DNA from: an uncultured Oscillospiraceae bacterium
GTDB taxonomy: Bacteria > Bacillota > Clostridia > Oscillospirales > Oscillospiraceae
Assembly: GCA_910577805.1 (NCBI GenBank)
Contig: CAJTOE010000020.1
Coordinates: 1 to 22,703 of the forward strand
DNA: 22,703 nucleotides
Direction of reading: 5' to 3'
Shown: piece after piece, positions 6,189 to 13,279 of the stretch
How positions within the stretch are numbered: the first letter of the stretch is position 1
How the letters are laid out: every line of letters begins with the position of its first letter
Made by a program: the position numbers and the translations under genes
Notes under the pieces: generated by a model
Told to the model about the DNA's origin: nothing
Database searches by the model: none
What the model saw: the letters and a program-made list of their open reading frames with translations, nothing else

Positions 6189-6216
6189 AGTATATGCAGG
6201 AGGTTTCATAAGGTGA
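6189..6216 (-). promoter_or_regulatory. SigE-like (sporulation mother-cell) promoter candidate for the small-gene trio
   Basis: Read leftward, TCACCTT (6210-6216) and CATATACT (6189-6196) are separated by 13 bases. Compared with the Bacillus SigE consensus (about KMATATT and CATACAMT, 13-15 spacing) this is 5 of 7 and 7 of 8 matches. CATATACTA also fits the SigK -10 pattern CATANNNTA. The -35 box covers the GTG start codon of the divergent phosphodiesterase gene. The promoter call is inference from consensus only. Confidence 0.4.
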
Positions 6217-6677
6217 CGTTCCGAATTTTCGTCTTTTCCGACTCCCACCGCTATGTGCGCAGCATGTACGCGGCCATGGAGGACGGCAAGCCAGACCTGG
6301 TCCTCCACCTGGGGGACATGCTGCGGGACGCGGAGGAGCTGTCCTACGCCTACCCCCAGCAGTCCATCGTTATGGTGCCGGGCAACTGCGACGGCTGGAC
6401 CACCCAGCCCCTGCAGAAGCTGCTGGACATTCAGGGCAAAAAGCTGCTGCTCTCCCACGGGCACATCTGGCAGGTGAAGTCCGGCTGCGAGACCGCGCTG
6501 GCCGCCGCCCGGCAGCAGGGCGCGGACCTGGTGCTGTTCGGCCACACCCACCGGGCGTACTGCGTCCAGGAGCCGGACGGGCTGTGGGTGCTGAATCCGG
6601 GCGCCGCCCGTGACAGCTATGGGGTCGTAACCATCGACGGCAGCGGTATGCGCTGTGAAATTGTCAGCTTCAGATAG
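6213..6677 (+). CDS. YfcE/MJ0936-type metallophosphoesterase
   Basis: A 154-residue calcineurin-like phosphodiesterase of the small cytosolic YfcE/MJ0936 type, which uses two metal ions (often Mn or Ni) to cleave phosphodiesters; the natural substrate is unknown. Metal-binding motifs are all present: SDSH (9-12; DxH 10-12), LGD (33-35), GNCD (57-60), SHGH (81-84) and GHTH (110-113). GTG 6213 is the start, with AGGAGGT eight bases upstream. The open frame extends back to 5463 but there it runs antisense through two of the small genes and is not coding. It diverges from the trio within 50 bases and is followed 28 bases later by cardiolipin synthase. Confidence 0.88.
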   Translation: MTFRIFVFSDSHRYVRSMYAAMEDGKPDLVLHLGDMLRDAEELSYAYPQQSIVMVPGNCDGWTTQPLQKLLDIQGKKLLLSHGHIWQVKSGCETALAAARQQGADLVLFGHTHRAYCVQEPDGLWVLNPGAARDSYGVVTIDGSGMRCEIVSFR

Positions 6678-6705
6678 CTTCAGATAAAGGATAGTTCGAT
6701 TTCTT

Positions 6706-8232
6706 ATGAAAAAACTGCTCTATATCCTCTCCCACCGGTCTGTGTTCGTGGCCCTGTCCCTGGTGGCCCAGATCGGCGCGCTCTTTTTCCTGCTCTCCTT
6801 TTTCTCCGAAAGCGACGCGGCCTTCTACTGGTCCTGCATCGCACTGAGCATTGTGTCCTCCCTGCTGATTTTGGGCAGCCGCATGGAACCGGCCTATAAG
6901 ATCGCATGGCTGCTGCTGGTGCTGCCCTTCCCGGTGTTCGGGGGCTTTTTCTACTTCCTCATCGGCGGGAACCACATCTCCACCCGCCTGCGCCGGAAGA
7001 TGCAGGGCATCGCCCAAAAGACGAAAGTGGCCCTCATCGACGACTTCAAGGCGGAGGACCTGCTTCCCCTGGGGGAGGACGCCGCCGGGCAGGCCCGCTA
7101 TTTAGAGGAGTACGCCTACGCCCCGGCCTACACCAACACGGAGGCGGAGTATTTTCCCCTGGGGGAGCTGGCCTTTGAAAAAATACTGGAGGAGCTGCGC
7201 AAGGCCAAGCGCTATATTTTCCTGGAATATTTTATTCTGGAGCCGGGAAAAATGTGGGACAGTATGCTGGCGGTTTTGGAGGAAAAAGCCGCCCAGGGCG
7301 TGGAGGTGCGCCTAATTTACGACGATATGGGCTGTATGTTCACCCTGCCGCGGGATTACAACCAGCAGATGGCGGACCGTGGCATCCAGTGCCAGGTGTT
7401 CAACCGGTTCATGCCGGTGGTCACCCTGCGCTTCAACAACCGGGACCACCGGAAGCTGCTGATCATTGACGGAGAGGTGGGCTTTACCGGGGGGATCAAT
7501 CTGGCGGATGAGTATATCAACGCGCGGGAACGCTTCGGACACTGGAAGGACAGCGCCATCTGGCTGGAGGGGGACGCGGTGTGGTCCATGACGGTCATGT
7601 TCCTGACCATGTGGGAGTTCTGCTCCGGCTGGGAGGAGGAATACTCCCGCTTCAAGCCGAAGCCGGCCCCCGTCCGGCCCTGGACCGGCTACGTGCAGCC
7701 CTATACGGACACCCCCCTGGACTTTGAGGCGGTGGGCCAGACGGTTTATCTGAATTTGATTTCCCGTGCGCGGAAGTATATCTATATTACCAGCCCCTAT
7801 CTGGTCATTGACACCGCTACCAGCACCGCTCTGTGCAACGCCGCCAAGGCGGGGGTGGATGTGCGTATCATTACCCCCCATATCCCGGACAAGCGGTATG
7901 TATTCGAGGTGACCCGCGCCCACTATCCCCCCTTGCTGGAGGCCGGGGTGCGAATCTATGAATATACGCCGGGTTTTATTCACGCGAAAAATTTTGTGGT
8001 GGATGGGCGGTTTGCCACCGTCGGGACGGTGAATCTGGATTACCGGAGCCTGTTTCTGCACTTTGAGGATGGCGTATGGCTGTGCGAAGCGCCCTGTATC
8101 GAGGACATCAGGAAGGACTTTGAGGCAACGATGCAGCAGTCGGAGCCGGTGAATCTGCGGAAGTTCCGGCGGCTGAGTCCGCTGGTGCAATTGTATCGGA
8201 ATGTGCTGCGGCTGTTCGCGCCGCTGATGTGA
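6706..8232 (+). CDS. cls: Cardiolipin synthase
   Basis: This membrane phospholipase-D-superfamily enzyme condenses two phosphatidylglycerol molecules to cardiolipin and glycerol. The 508 residues match the family length. Hydrophobic segments lie at about 12-32, 38-57 and 66-86. Two HKD motifs are complete: H248-x-K250-xxxx-D255 in DHRKLLIIDGEVGFTGGIN, and H426-x-K428-xxxx-D433 in HAKNFVVDGRFATVGTVN. It begins 28 bases after the phosphodiesterase stop with only a distant AAAGGA as ribosome binding site, so the two are probably cotranscribed. A clear terminator follows at 8253-8282. Cardiolipin synthesis fits the surrounding envelope genes. Confidence 0.95.
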   Translation: MKKLLYILSHRSVFVALSLVAQIGALFFLLSFFSESDAAFYWSCIALSIVSSLLILGSRMEPAYKIAWLLLVLPFPVFGGFFYFLIGGNHISTRLRRKMQGIAQKTKVALIDDFKAEDLLPLGEDAAGQARYLEEYAYAPAYTNTEAEYFPLGELAFEKILEELRKAKRYIFLEYFILEPGKMWDSMLAVLEEKAAQGVEVRLIYDDMGCMFTLPRDYNQQMADRGIQCQVFNRFMPVVTLRFNNRDHRKLLIIDGEVGFTGGINLADEYINARERFGHWKDSAIWLEGDAVWSMTVMFLTMWEFCSGWEEEYSRFKPKPAPVRPWTGYVQPYTDTPLDFEAVGQTVYLNLISRARKYIYITSPYLVIDTATSTALCNAAKAGVDVRIITPHIPDKRYVFEVTRAHYPPLLEAGVRIYEYTPGFIHAKNFVVDGRFATVGTVNLDYRSLFLHFEDGVWLCEAPCIEDIRKDFEATMQQSEPVNLRKFRRLSPLVQLYRNVLRLFAPLM

Positions 8233-8252
8233 GGGGGAAAACCCCCCATATA

Positions 8253-8282
8253 AGAGGGCTGCATATGCGGCTCTCTTTTTTT
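8253..8282 (+). terminator. Intrinsic terminator after cls
   Basis: AGAGGGCTGC (8253-8262) pairs with GCGGCTCTCT (8267-8276) with two G-U pairs around ATAT, followed by seven T. It ends the cls transcript and insulates the sigma-factor gene. Confidence 0.8.
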
Positions 8283-8360
8283 AGAAAAATCGGAAAAATT
8301 TCTTGCGGACGAAAAAAATTCCCCTGCCGGCCCGTGTTAAGGGTGAAGGGAGTGAGGAAC

Positions 8361-8837
8361 ATGACTTCATGTGGTACCGATGAGGAAATCCAGAGGATCG
8401 TGACGGTGTACAGCACCATGCTGCTGCGGCTGGCCTGCACCCGGCTCTCCTCTACGGCCGACGCGGAGGACGCAGTGCAGGAGACGTTTTTAAAGCTGCT
8501 CACCACCGCCCCCGTGTTCCGGGACGCCGGACACGAAAAGGCCTGGCTGATCCGAACCACCCTTCACCGCGCCAGCGACATCCGCCGTAAGGCGGAAAAA
8601 CGGAATGTCCCCCTGGACGCTGTGCTGGAGTACGCCGCGCCGGAGCCGGAATGCGAGCTGCGCAACGCAGTCCGGAGCCTGCCGGAGAAGTACAGCACAG
8701 TGCTGCATCTGCACTACTACGAGGGATATTCCATGAAAGAAATCGGAACACTGCTGGGCCTGCCCGCCGCCACGGTGGGCACCCGCCTGGCCCGTGGCCG
8801 GGAGCGGCTGCGGCAGATGCTGAAGGAGGAAGCTTGA
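8361..8837 (+). CDS. ECF-type RNA polymerase sigma factor
   Basis: A 158-residue alternative sigma factor with only regions 2 and 4. Region 2 covers about 10-75, with the helix-2.2-like DAEDAVQETFLKLL (34-47). Region 4 covers about 102-155, with LPEKYSTVLHLHYYEGYSMKEIGTLLG and the recognition-helix part PAATVGTRLARGRERL. It directs RNA polymerase to a stress or envelope regulon that cannot be named. I chose ATG 8361, with GGGAG eight bases upstream; the frame is open from 8229 but that includes the cls terminator. The stop overlaps the next gene (TGATG), the normal layout for a sigma/anti-sigma pair, which would hold it inactive at the membrane. Confidence 0.9.
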   Translation: MTSCGTDEEIQRIVTVYSTMLLRLACTRLSSTADAEDAVQETFLKLLTTAPVFRDAGHEKAWLIRTTLHRASDIRRKAEKRNVPLDAVLEYAAPEPECELRNAVRSLPEKYSTVLHLHYYEGYSMKEIGTLLGLPAATVGTRLARGRERLRQMLKEEA

Positions 8838-9757
8838 TGGACCCAAACAAGTATCGCAAGGCATTTGACGAACTCTCCTTTTCCGCGGACTTTGAGGAGC
8901 GGACCCAGGACCTGCTGCGCCGGCGCGCCCGAAGCTTGAACCCCTCAAAAAGTAGCTCAGAAAAGGAGAACAGACCTATGAACCTGAAATTTTTCCGGAA
9001 ACCCCTCGTGTTTGCCGCCGCGGCCGCGCTGCTGGTGGTGTCGGTATCCGCCGCCGCCCTGTTTCTGCGGCCCAGTGAGGTGGCCCAGCACCACAATCAG
9101 CCCGTCCTGGCCCAGGCCTTTGAGGACCAGAACGCCATCGTCGTGGACCAGACGGTGGAGACCGGGGATTTTGCCGTGAACCTGACGGGCCTTGTGTCCG
9201 GCAAAAACCTTACCGACTGGAGTCAGGACGTGGATACGTCCCACACCTACGCGGTGGTAGCACTGAGCCGGCTGGACGGTACCCCCATTGACCAGCAGGA
9301 GTTTGATTTTATCCGCTACACCCTCACGCCGCTGGTAGCGGGGTACTCCCCTTCCGCGGTGAACAACTGGACCCTGGGCTCGTCTGCGTCGGGCTTTTCT
9401 GCGGATGGCGTGTTTTATGTTCTGCTGGATACCCAGGACCTGAACATGTTTGCCCACCGGACGGTCTACCTGGCCTTCTACGAGGGGGGCGCCCCCAGCC
9501 GGGAGATCTTTGCGGTAGACCCAACGGACGGGTCCATCTCCTTTGCGCCGGACTTTGCGGGGCCTCACGCCCTGTTTACCCTGCCCCTGGACGCGAGTAA
9601 GGCGGACCCGGCGGCGGCGGACGAATTTGCAGCGTCCACCGGGCTGGACTTTGACTATAACGCGCCTATGGAAAACGCGCCTATGGAACCGGACGATTCG
9701 GACGTGACGTACCGGAAGGAGCAAACGGGGGATACCACGACGATTGTGATCGAGTAA
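8837..9757 (+). CDS. Probable membrane-anchored anti-sigma factor
   Basis: A 306-residue protein with an N-terminal cytoplasmic part (1-55) containing a helical segment KYRKAFDELSFSADFEERTQDLLRRR, one transmembrane segment (about 57-78), and a large outer domain (80-306) rich in beta strands. This arrangement, and the one-base start/stop overlap with the ECF sigma gene, match clostridial anti-sigma proteins of the DUF4179/RsgI-like kind. The outer domain presumably senses an envelope signal; its ligand is unknown. The C-terminus contains a small repeat (APMENAPMEPDD). An internal ATG at 8978 has its own ribosome binding site. A strong terminator follows. The anti-sigma role is inferred from context and topology. 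Confidence 0.78.
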   Translation: MDPNKYRKAFDELSFSADFEERTQDLLRRRARSLNPSKSSSEKENRPMNLKFFRKPLVFAAAAALLVVSVSAAALFLRPSEVAQHHNQPVLAQAFEDQNAIVVDQTVETGDFAVNLTGLVSGKNLTDWSQDVDTSHTYAVVALSRLDGTPIDQQEFDFIRYTLTPLVAGYSPSAVNNWTLGSSASGFSADGVFYVLLDTQDLNMFAHRTVYLAFYEGGAPSREIFAVDPTDGSISFAPDFAGPHALFTLPLDASKADPAAADEFAASTGLDFDYNAPMENAPMEPDDSDVTYRKEQTGDTTTIVIE

Positions 9758-9760
9758 CGG

Positions 9761-9801
9761 AAAAATCCCCGGAACGTGTAAAAACGCTCCGGGGATTTTT
9801 T
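9761..9801. terminator. Bidirectional intrinsic terminator
   Basis: AAAAATCCCCGGA (9761-9773) pairs with TCCGGGGATTTTT (9788-9800), with CG pairs continuing inward past an A/C mismatch. T runs on both strands let it end the anti-sigma gene rightward and the small gene at 9801-9986 leftward. Confidence 0.85.
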
Positions 9802-9986
9802 CACAGCGCCGCGCTGGGCAGATTGTCCACAAAGGCCTTCAGCTTGTCCGGGGTGTTGAGCATATGCACCTGGAGCAGGATGGCGTTGCGCTGTTCCTGG
9901 GTGCAGTGGTCGTAGAATTTGGCGGCCTGGGGGTTCGCCCGGAGCATGGCGCCGAACGCAGTGGCGTGTTCTAAGCTTTGATCCAT
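9801..9986 (-). CDS. Small protein of unknown function (61 residues)
   Basis: A 61-residue, mostly helical soluble protein starting MDQSLEHATAFGAMLRANPQ and containing TQEQRNAILLQVHMLNTPDKLKAFVDNL. A good ribosome binding site (GAGGTGA) lies before the ATG at 9986 and a terminator directly follows the stop. No signal peptide or metal-binding motif. It resembles short clostridial proteins of the general form 'N-P-x-A...EE/Q-x-x-x-I...H...L', which I recall but cannot name. It is transcribed alone; a TATAAT-like -10 box lies upstream at 10028-10033. Reality is well supported, function unknown. Confidence 0.75.
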   Translation of the reverse strand: MDQSLEHATAFGAMLRANPQAAKFYDHCTQEQRNAILLQVHMLNTPDKLKAFVDNLPSAAL

Positions 9987-10027
9987 GAATAATCACCTCA
10001 GAGGTAGTATGGGGCATAGGGAGGGAA

Positions 10028-10033
10028 ATTATA
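10028..10033 (-). promoter_or_regulatory. Candidate -10 box for the 61-residue gene
   Basis: Read leftward the sequence is TATAAT, about 42 bases before the start codon. No recognisable -35 box stands at the right distance, so this is only a candidate. Confidence 0.4.
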
Positions 10034-10058
10034 CGTGGATTTGAGGGAGAAGCCCCCC

Positions 10059-10086
10059 TTGACTTTTTCTCCAAAAATGGTAGGAT
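10059..10086 (+). promoter_or_regulatory. SigA promoter of diaminopropionate ammonia-lyase
   Basis: TTGACT (10059-10064) and TAGGAT (10081-10086) are spaced 16 bases. The leader is about 28 bases and carries TTAGGAGGT as ribosome binding site before ATG 10121. Confidence 0.6.
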
Positions 10087-10120
10087 TCTGGATAAGACAA
10101 GCTTTAGGAGGTACAACACC

Positions 10121-11326
10121 ATGCGCGAACCCATTCAATGGACTCTGAACCAAATCCCTGCCGCCAGTACGTCCTGCCTCAGCGTGATGGCTCTGGACCA
10201 GGTCGAAAAAGCCCGCGCCTTTCACCGCTCATTCCCGCAGTACACGGTGACCCCTCTGACCCAACTGGACAAGCTGGCCAAACGCCTGGGGCTGGGGGGC
10301 GTCTGGCTCAAGGACGAGTCCTACCGGTTCGGCCTGAACGCCTTCAAGGTCCTGGGCGGCTCCTTTGCCATGGCCCGGTACATCGCCGGTGAGCTGGGCC
10401 GGGATGTGTCCGAAATGACCTATGACTATCTCACCAGCCAGGACTTCCAAAGCGCCTTTGGTCAGGCCACGTTCTTCACCGCCACCGACGGCAATCACGG
10501 CCGGGGCGTGGCCTGGGCGGCGAAGCGTCTGGGCCAGAAGGCCGTCGTCCATATGCCCAAAGGCTCCGCCCAGAGCCGCTTTGACAATATCGCCAGAGAG
10601 GGCGCGCAGGTCACCATCGAAACGGTCAACTATGACGACTGTGTGCGTCTGGCGGCGGCGGAAGCGGCCCGGACAGAACACGGCGTTGTGATACAGGATA
10701 CCGCCTGGGAGGGGTATGAGAAGATCCCATCCTGGATCATGCAGGGCTATGGGACGATGGCCAGCGAGGCGGCGGAGCAGCTGCCGGAGTCCGGACGGCC
10801 CACTCATGTGTTCATCCAGGCGGGGGTAGGCTCTCTGGCCGGGGCGGTCGTGGGCTATTTTGTGAACCGCTTCCCCGACGCGCCGCCGAAATTCGTCGTC
10901 CTGGAGGCACGGGCGGCGGACTGCCTCTACCAGGGGGCTGTGGCCGGAGACGGCGCGCCGCGCACCGTGGGCGGGGACCTCAAAACCATCATGGCCGGAT
11001 TGGCCTGCGGCGAGCCATGCACCATCGCCTGGGACATTTTACGCACACATGCCAGCGCGTTCCTCTCCTGCCCGGACTGGGTCAGCGCCAGGGGAATGCG
11101 GATGCTGGCCGCGCCCCTGCCGGGAGACCCGGCGGTGGTTTCCGGCGAGTCCGGAGCCGTGGGGATAGGGGCGCTGTCCGTCCTGCGGGAGGACCCTGTC
11201 TACAGCGAACTGTATAAAGCCCTGGAGCTGGACGAAAACAGCCGGGTCCTGCTGTTCTCCACAGAGGGGGACACCGACCCGGACCAATACCGGCGCATTG
11301 TCTGGGACGGCGCATACGCGGAATAA
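10121..11326 (+). CDS. dpaL: Diaminopropionate ammonia-lyase
   Basis: A PLP enzyme that converts 2,3-diaminopropionate (D or L) to pyruvate and two ammonia, in the cytoplasm. At 401 residues it matches the family (YgeX/DpaL). The PLP lysine is Lys 76 in RFGLNAFKVLGGS, with the phosphate/substrate loop TATDGNHGRGVAWAA (Asp 123) and the acidic residue in QDTAWEGYE (Asp 193) corresponding to the two catalytic aspartates known in the E. coli enzyme. TTAGGAGGT precedes ATG. It stands alone between its own promoter and terminator, so it is probably a catabolic or detoxifying enzyme rather than part of a pathway cluster. A threonine synthase or cysteine synthase is excluded by these motifs. Confidence 0.93.
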   Translation: MREPIQWTLNQIPAASTSCLSVMALDQVEKARAFHRSFPQYTVTPLTQLDKLAKRLGLGGVWLKDESYRFGLNAFKVLGGSFAMARYIAGELGRDVSEMTYDYLTSQDFQSAFGQATFFTATDGNHGRGVAWAAKRLGQKAVVHMPKGSAQSRFDNIAREGAQVTIETVNYDDCVRLAAAEAARTEHGVVIQDTAWEGYEKIPSWIMQGYGTMASEAAEQLPESGRPTHVFIQAGVGSLAGAVVGYFVNRFPDAPPKFVVLEARAADCLYQGAVAGDGAPRTVGGDLKTIMAGLACGEPCTIAWDILRTHASAFLSCPDWVSARGMRMLAAPLPGDPAVVSGESGAVGIGALSVLREDPVYSELYKALELDENSRVLLFSTEGDTDPDQYRRIVWDGAYAE

Positions 11327-11331
11327 CGCAG

Positions 11332-11371
11332 AAAAGTCCGGAGCGGGACGAACATCCGCTCCGGACTTTTT
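11332..11371. terminator. Bidirectional intrinsic terminator after dpaL
   Basis: AAAAGTCCGGAGCGG (11332-11346) pairs perfectly with CCGCTCCGGACTTTT (11356-11370) around GACGAACAT. T runs on both sides also end the leftward SLH gene, whose stop is five bases away. Confidence 0.88.
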
Positions 11372-11375
11372 GCCG

Positions 11376-12692
11376 TTACCAGGGGAACCAACCGCTGTCC
11401 TGGCGCTGTTCCAGCACCGCCAGCGCGTCATCCAAAAGCTGGGCCGCGTCGGCACGGGTGAGCACGTCGCTCAGACCGGCGCTGGTCCGGCTCTGGGTGA
11501 AGCCGGCGGCGGCCAGATTGGCGGCGGCCTGGCTGGCCCAGTGGGTGCTCTCACTGCTGGCGAATACGTCCACAGGCACGTCCGCCATGTTCAGCAGATT
11601 GTTGAGCATCACTGAGGCCTCCCCGCGGGTGATCTGCGCGTCCGCATCAAAGACCGGTGCGCCGTCCTCTCCGGAGCTGCCCCGGATCGCTCCGGCCTTC
11701 AGGGCCGCGCAAATGCTGCCCTTGGCCCAGGTGGGGATGGACGCGTCGTCAGAGAACCCGGTGACCGAGGCGTTTTCCAGAGGCTCCAGCCCCACGGTGG
11801 ACATCGCCAGGGTCAGGAATTGGGCGCGGGAGACAGTCTGGGCCGGGTCAAAGAAATACTGCCCGTCCATATACTGGCCCACGAAAATGCCCTCCTCCGC
11901 CAGTCGGATGGCCGACTTGTGGGAGGGGTTGCCGTCCATATCGGCGTAGGTGACCTTGGTGTCAGCCTTCTCAATGCGCAGGGAGACCGTGGCCTCCGGG
12001 GAGGTGTTCCCGGCGCTGTCAATGGCCACATAAGTGAACGTGTCCTTGCCGGTCTTGTTCTCATAAGGGGTGTAGACGAACTGGCTGGAGCCGTCCTCCG
12101 CCAGGGTCACCGCGCCGCGGGCCGGGGTGGAGGTGAGCTGGAACGTCAGGGGGTCGCCGTCGTTGTCCACCGCGTCAAAGTAGCCGGTGACAGCCACGTT
12201 TTTATAGGTGGACAGAGACATGTTTTTGGCAATCGGGGGCAGGTTGGACTGCTGGAGCAGATAGAGGGTGGCAGTGGCCTCCGGGCCGGTGCCGCCGGTG
12301 CTGAAGGTGGGGGTGAACGAGAACTGGGTCTGTTCCGGGCTGGGCTGCTGGGTGGACTGGAAGCACAGCCCCGCCAGAGCGGACTGGTCCACCACCGAGC
12401 CCTCGGACAGGGGCTGTCCGGCCATGGTCAGGGTGCCGGACCCCGCGGCGGGCAGGGTACACAGGGTGATGGCGGCGAGAGTTACGTCCCCGCTGCCGCC
12501 CTGGACCGCGAAGTCCTCCGCGGTAAAGTGGATGGTTTCTCCCCAGAGGGCGTTTTTGGCAAAATCGGCCACAATGGGGGCCTCCGTCTTTTTGTTCCAG
12601 AAGAACGCAGAGACGGGCAGGGGCAGAGTGAGGGCCAGTGCCAGCGTCAGAACCCCGGTCAGAACGCGGCGGGCAATATGGGTGCGTTTCAA
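11376..12692 (-). CDS. SLH-domain surface protein with cadherin-like repeat
   Basis: A 438-residue exported surface protein. It has a signal peptide (1-28, ending PLPVSA), a beta-rich N-terminal part, a cadherin/Ig-like domain (about 153-241, with AVDNDGDPLTFQLTSTPARG and GKDTFTYVAIDSAGN), and three S-layer homology repeats at about 249-302, 312-368 and 380-426 (TYADMDG, FSDDASIPTWAKGSI, STHWASQAAANLAAAG). SLH repeats bind pyruvylated secondary wall polymer, so the protein sits on the wall. I chose TTG 12692, eight bases after AAGGAGG; the frame continues upstream to 12857 without a ribosome binding site and without signal-peptide logic. The wall-polymer genes tagO and mnaA are in the same region. 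Confidence 0.9.
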   Translation of the reverse strand: MKRTHIARRVLTGVLTLALALTLPLPVSAFFWNKKTEAPIVADFAKNALWGETIHFTAEDFAVQGGSGDVTLAAITLCTLPAAGSGTLTMAGQPLSEGSVVDQSALAGLCFQSTQQPSPEQTQFSFTPTFSTGGTGPEATATLYLLQQSNLPPIAKNMSLSTYKNVAVTGYFDAVDNDGDPLTFQLTSTPARGAVTLAEDGSSQFVYTPYENKTGKDTFTYVAIDSAGNTSPEATVSLRIEKADTKVTYADMDGNPSHKSAIRLAEEGIFVGQYMDGQYFFDPAQTVSRAQFLTLAMSTVGLEPLENASVTGFSDDASIPTWAKGSICAALKAGAIRGSSGEDGAPVFDADAQITRGEASVMLNNLLNMADVPVDVFASSESTHWASQAAANLAAAGFTQSRTSAGLSDVLTRADAAQLLDDALAVLEQRQDSGWFPW

Positions 12693-12850
12693 AGGGATGA
12701 CCTCCTTATTTGTGGATGTACCCCTATTGTTTGCCAGCCCTGGCGGAATATGCGCGGGATGTGTAATTTTCCTGGCGTGCCGTTCCAGAGGGTTTGACAA
12801 ACTGCAAGCTGCTTTTTCGCCTCCCAAATTACAGGAACCATAAAACCCGC

Positions 12851-12902
12851 TTGACAAAAATCTCCTACAGATGTAGTATATCCACAGATACTACACTTGT
12901 AG
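12851..12902 (+). promoter_or_regulatory. Promoter with two BlaI-type operators
   Basis: TTGACA (12851-12856) and TAGTAT (12874-12879) with 17 bases between form a strong SigA promoter. Two dyads of the BlaI/MecI type overlap it: CTACA-GA-TGTAG (12865-12876), lying in the spacer and the -10 box, and CTACA-CT-TGTAG (12891-12902), at the transcript start and running into the ribosome binding site. Their centres are 26 bases apart. This is the layout for autorepression by the repressor encoded directly downstream. Confidence 0.88.
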
Positions 12903-12914
12903 GAGGAATACGCA

Positions 12915-13277
12915 ATGCTTCGACTGACAGACAGCGAATGGAAAGTGATGGAAGTCCTCTGGCCCAGCGAGGGCTTACCTCTGGGAGCCATTGTGGACGC
13001 ACTAATCCCGGAGACCGGCTGGAGCCGCACCACAGTCCACACCTATTTGACCCGCATGACCGCAAAAGGCCTGGTACACACCGGCGCAGAAAGTCCGCGC
13101 CGCTACCGGGCGGCGGTCAGCCGGGAGGTCTGCGCCGACAGCCAGCGCCGGGAGCTGGTGGAGCGGGCCTACCAGGGCAGCGCAGGCCGTCTGGTGGCGG
13201 CGTTTGTGAAGGACGGGAGCCTCAACCCGGAGGAGCGGGACGAGCTGCGCCGCCTCCTGGACGAAATGGAGGTGTGA
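12915..13277 (+). CDS. blaI: BlaI/MecI-family transcriptional repressor
   Basis: A 120-residue winged-helix repressor. The N-terminal DNA-binding half (1-70) has LTDSEWKVMEVLW, LPLGAIVDALIPETGWSRTTVHTYLTRMTAKGLV, the winged-helix core of the BlaI/MecI family, and the C-terminal half (71-120) is the dimerisation helix region in which family members are cut by their partner protease (around LVAAFVKDGSLNP). It binds the two TACA-TGTA operators in its own promoter. AGGAGG stands eight bases before ATG and overlaps the second operator. The next gene, a BlaR1-like protease, starts three bases after its stop. The regulon beyond its own operon is not visible here. Confidence 0.93.
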   Translation: MLRLTDSEWKVMEVLWPSEGLPLGAIVDALIPETGWSRTTVHTYLTRMTAKGLVHTGAESPRRYRAAVSREVCADSQRRELVERAYQGSAGRLVAAFVKDGSLNPEERDELRRLLDEMEV

Positions 13278-13279
13278 GC

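Noticed and set aside
5463..6212. Long rightward open frame extending the phosphodiesterase gene by 250 codons
   Set aside because: It runs antisense through two small genes, has no domain content, and the GTG at 6213 has an ideal ribosome binding site and is where the family's normal N-terminus begins.
8229..8360. Upstream extension of the sigma factor
   Set aside because: It would include the cls terminator hairpin. The conserved sigma region begins just after ATG 8361.
12794..13279. Long open frame extending the M56 protease upstream
   Set aside because: It overlaps the promoter, operators and all of the repressor gene in another frame. The protease family begins at the GTG at 13280, which has its own ribosome binding site.
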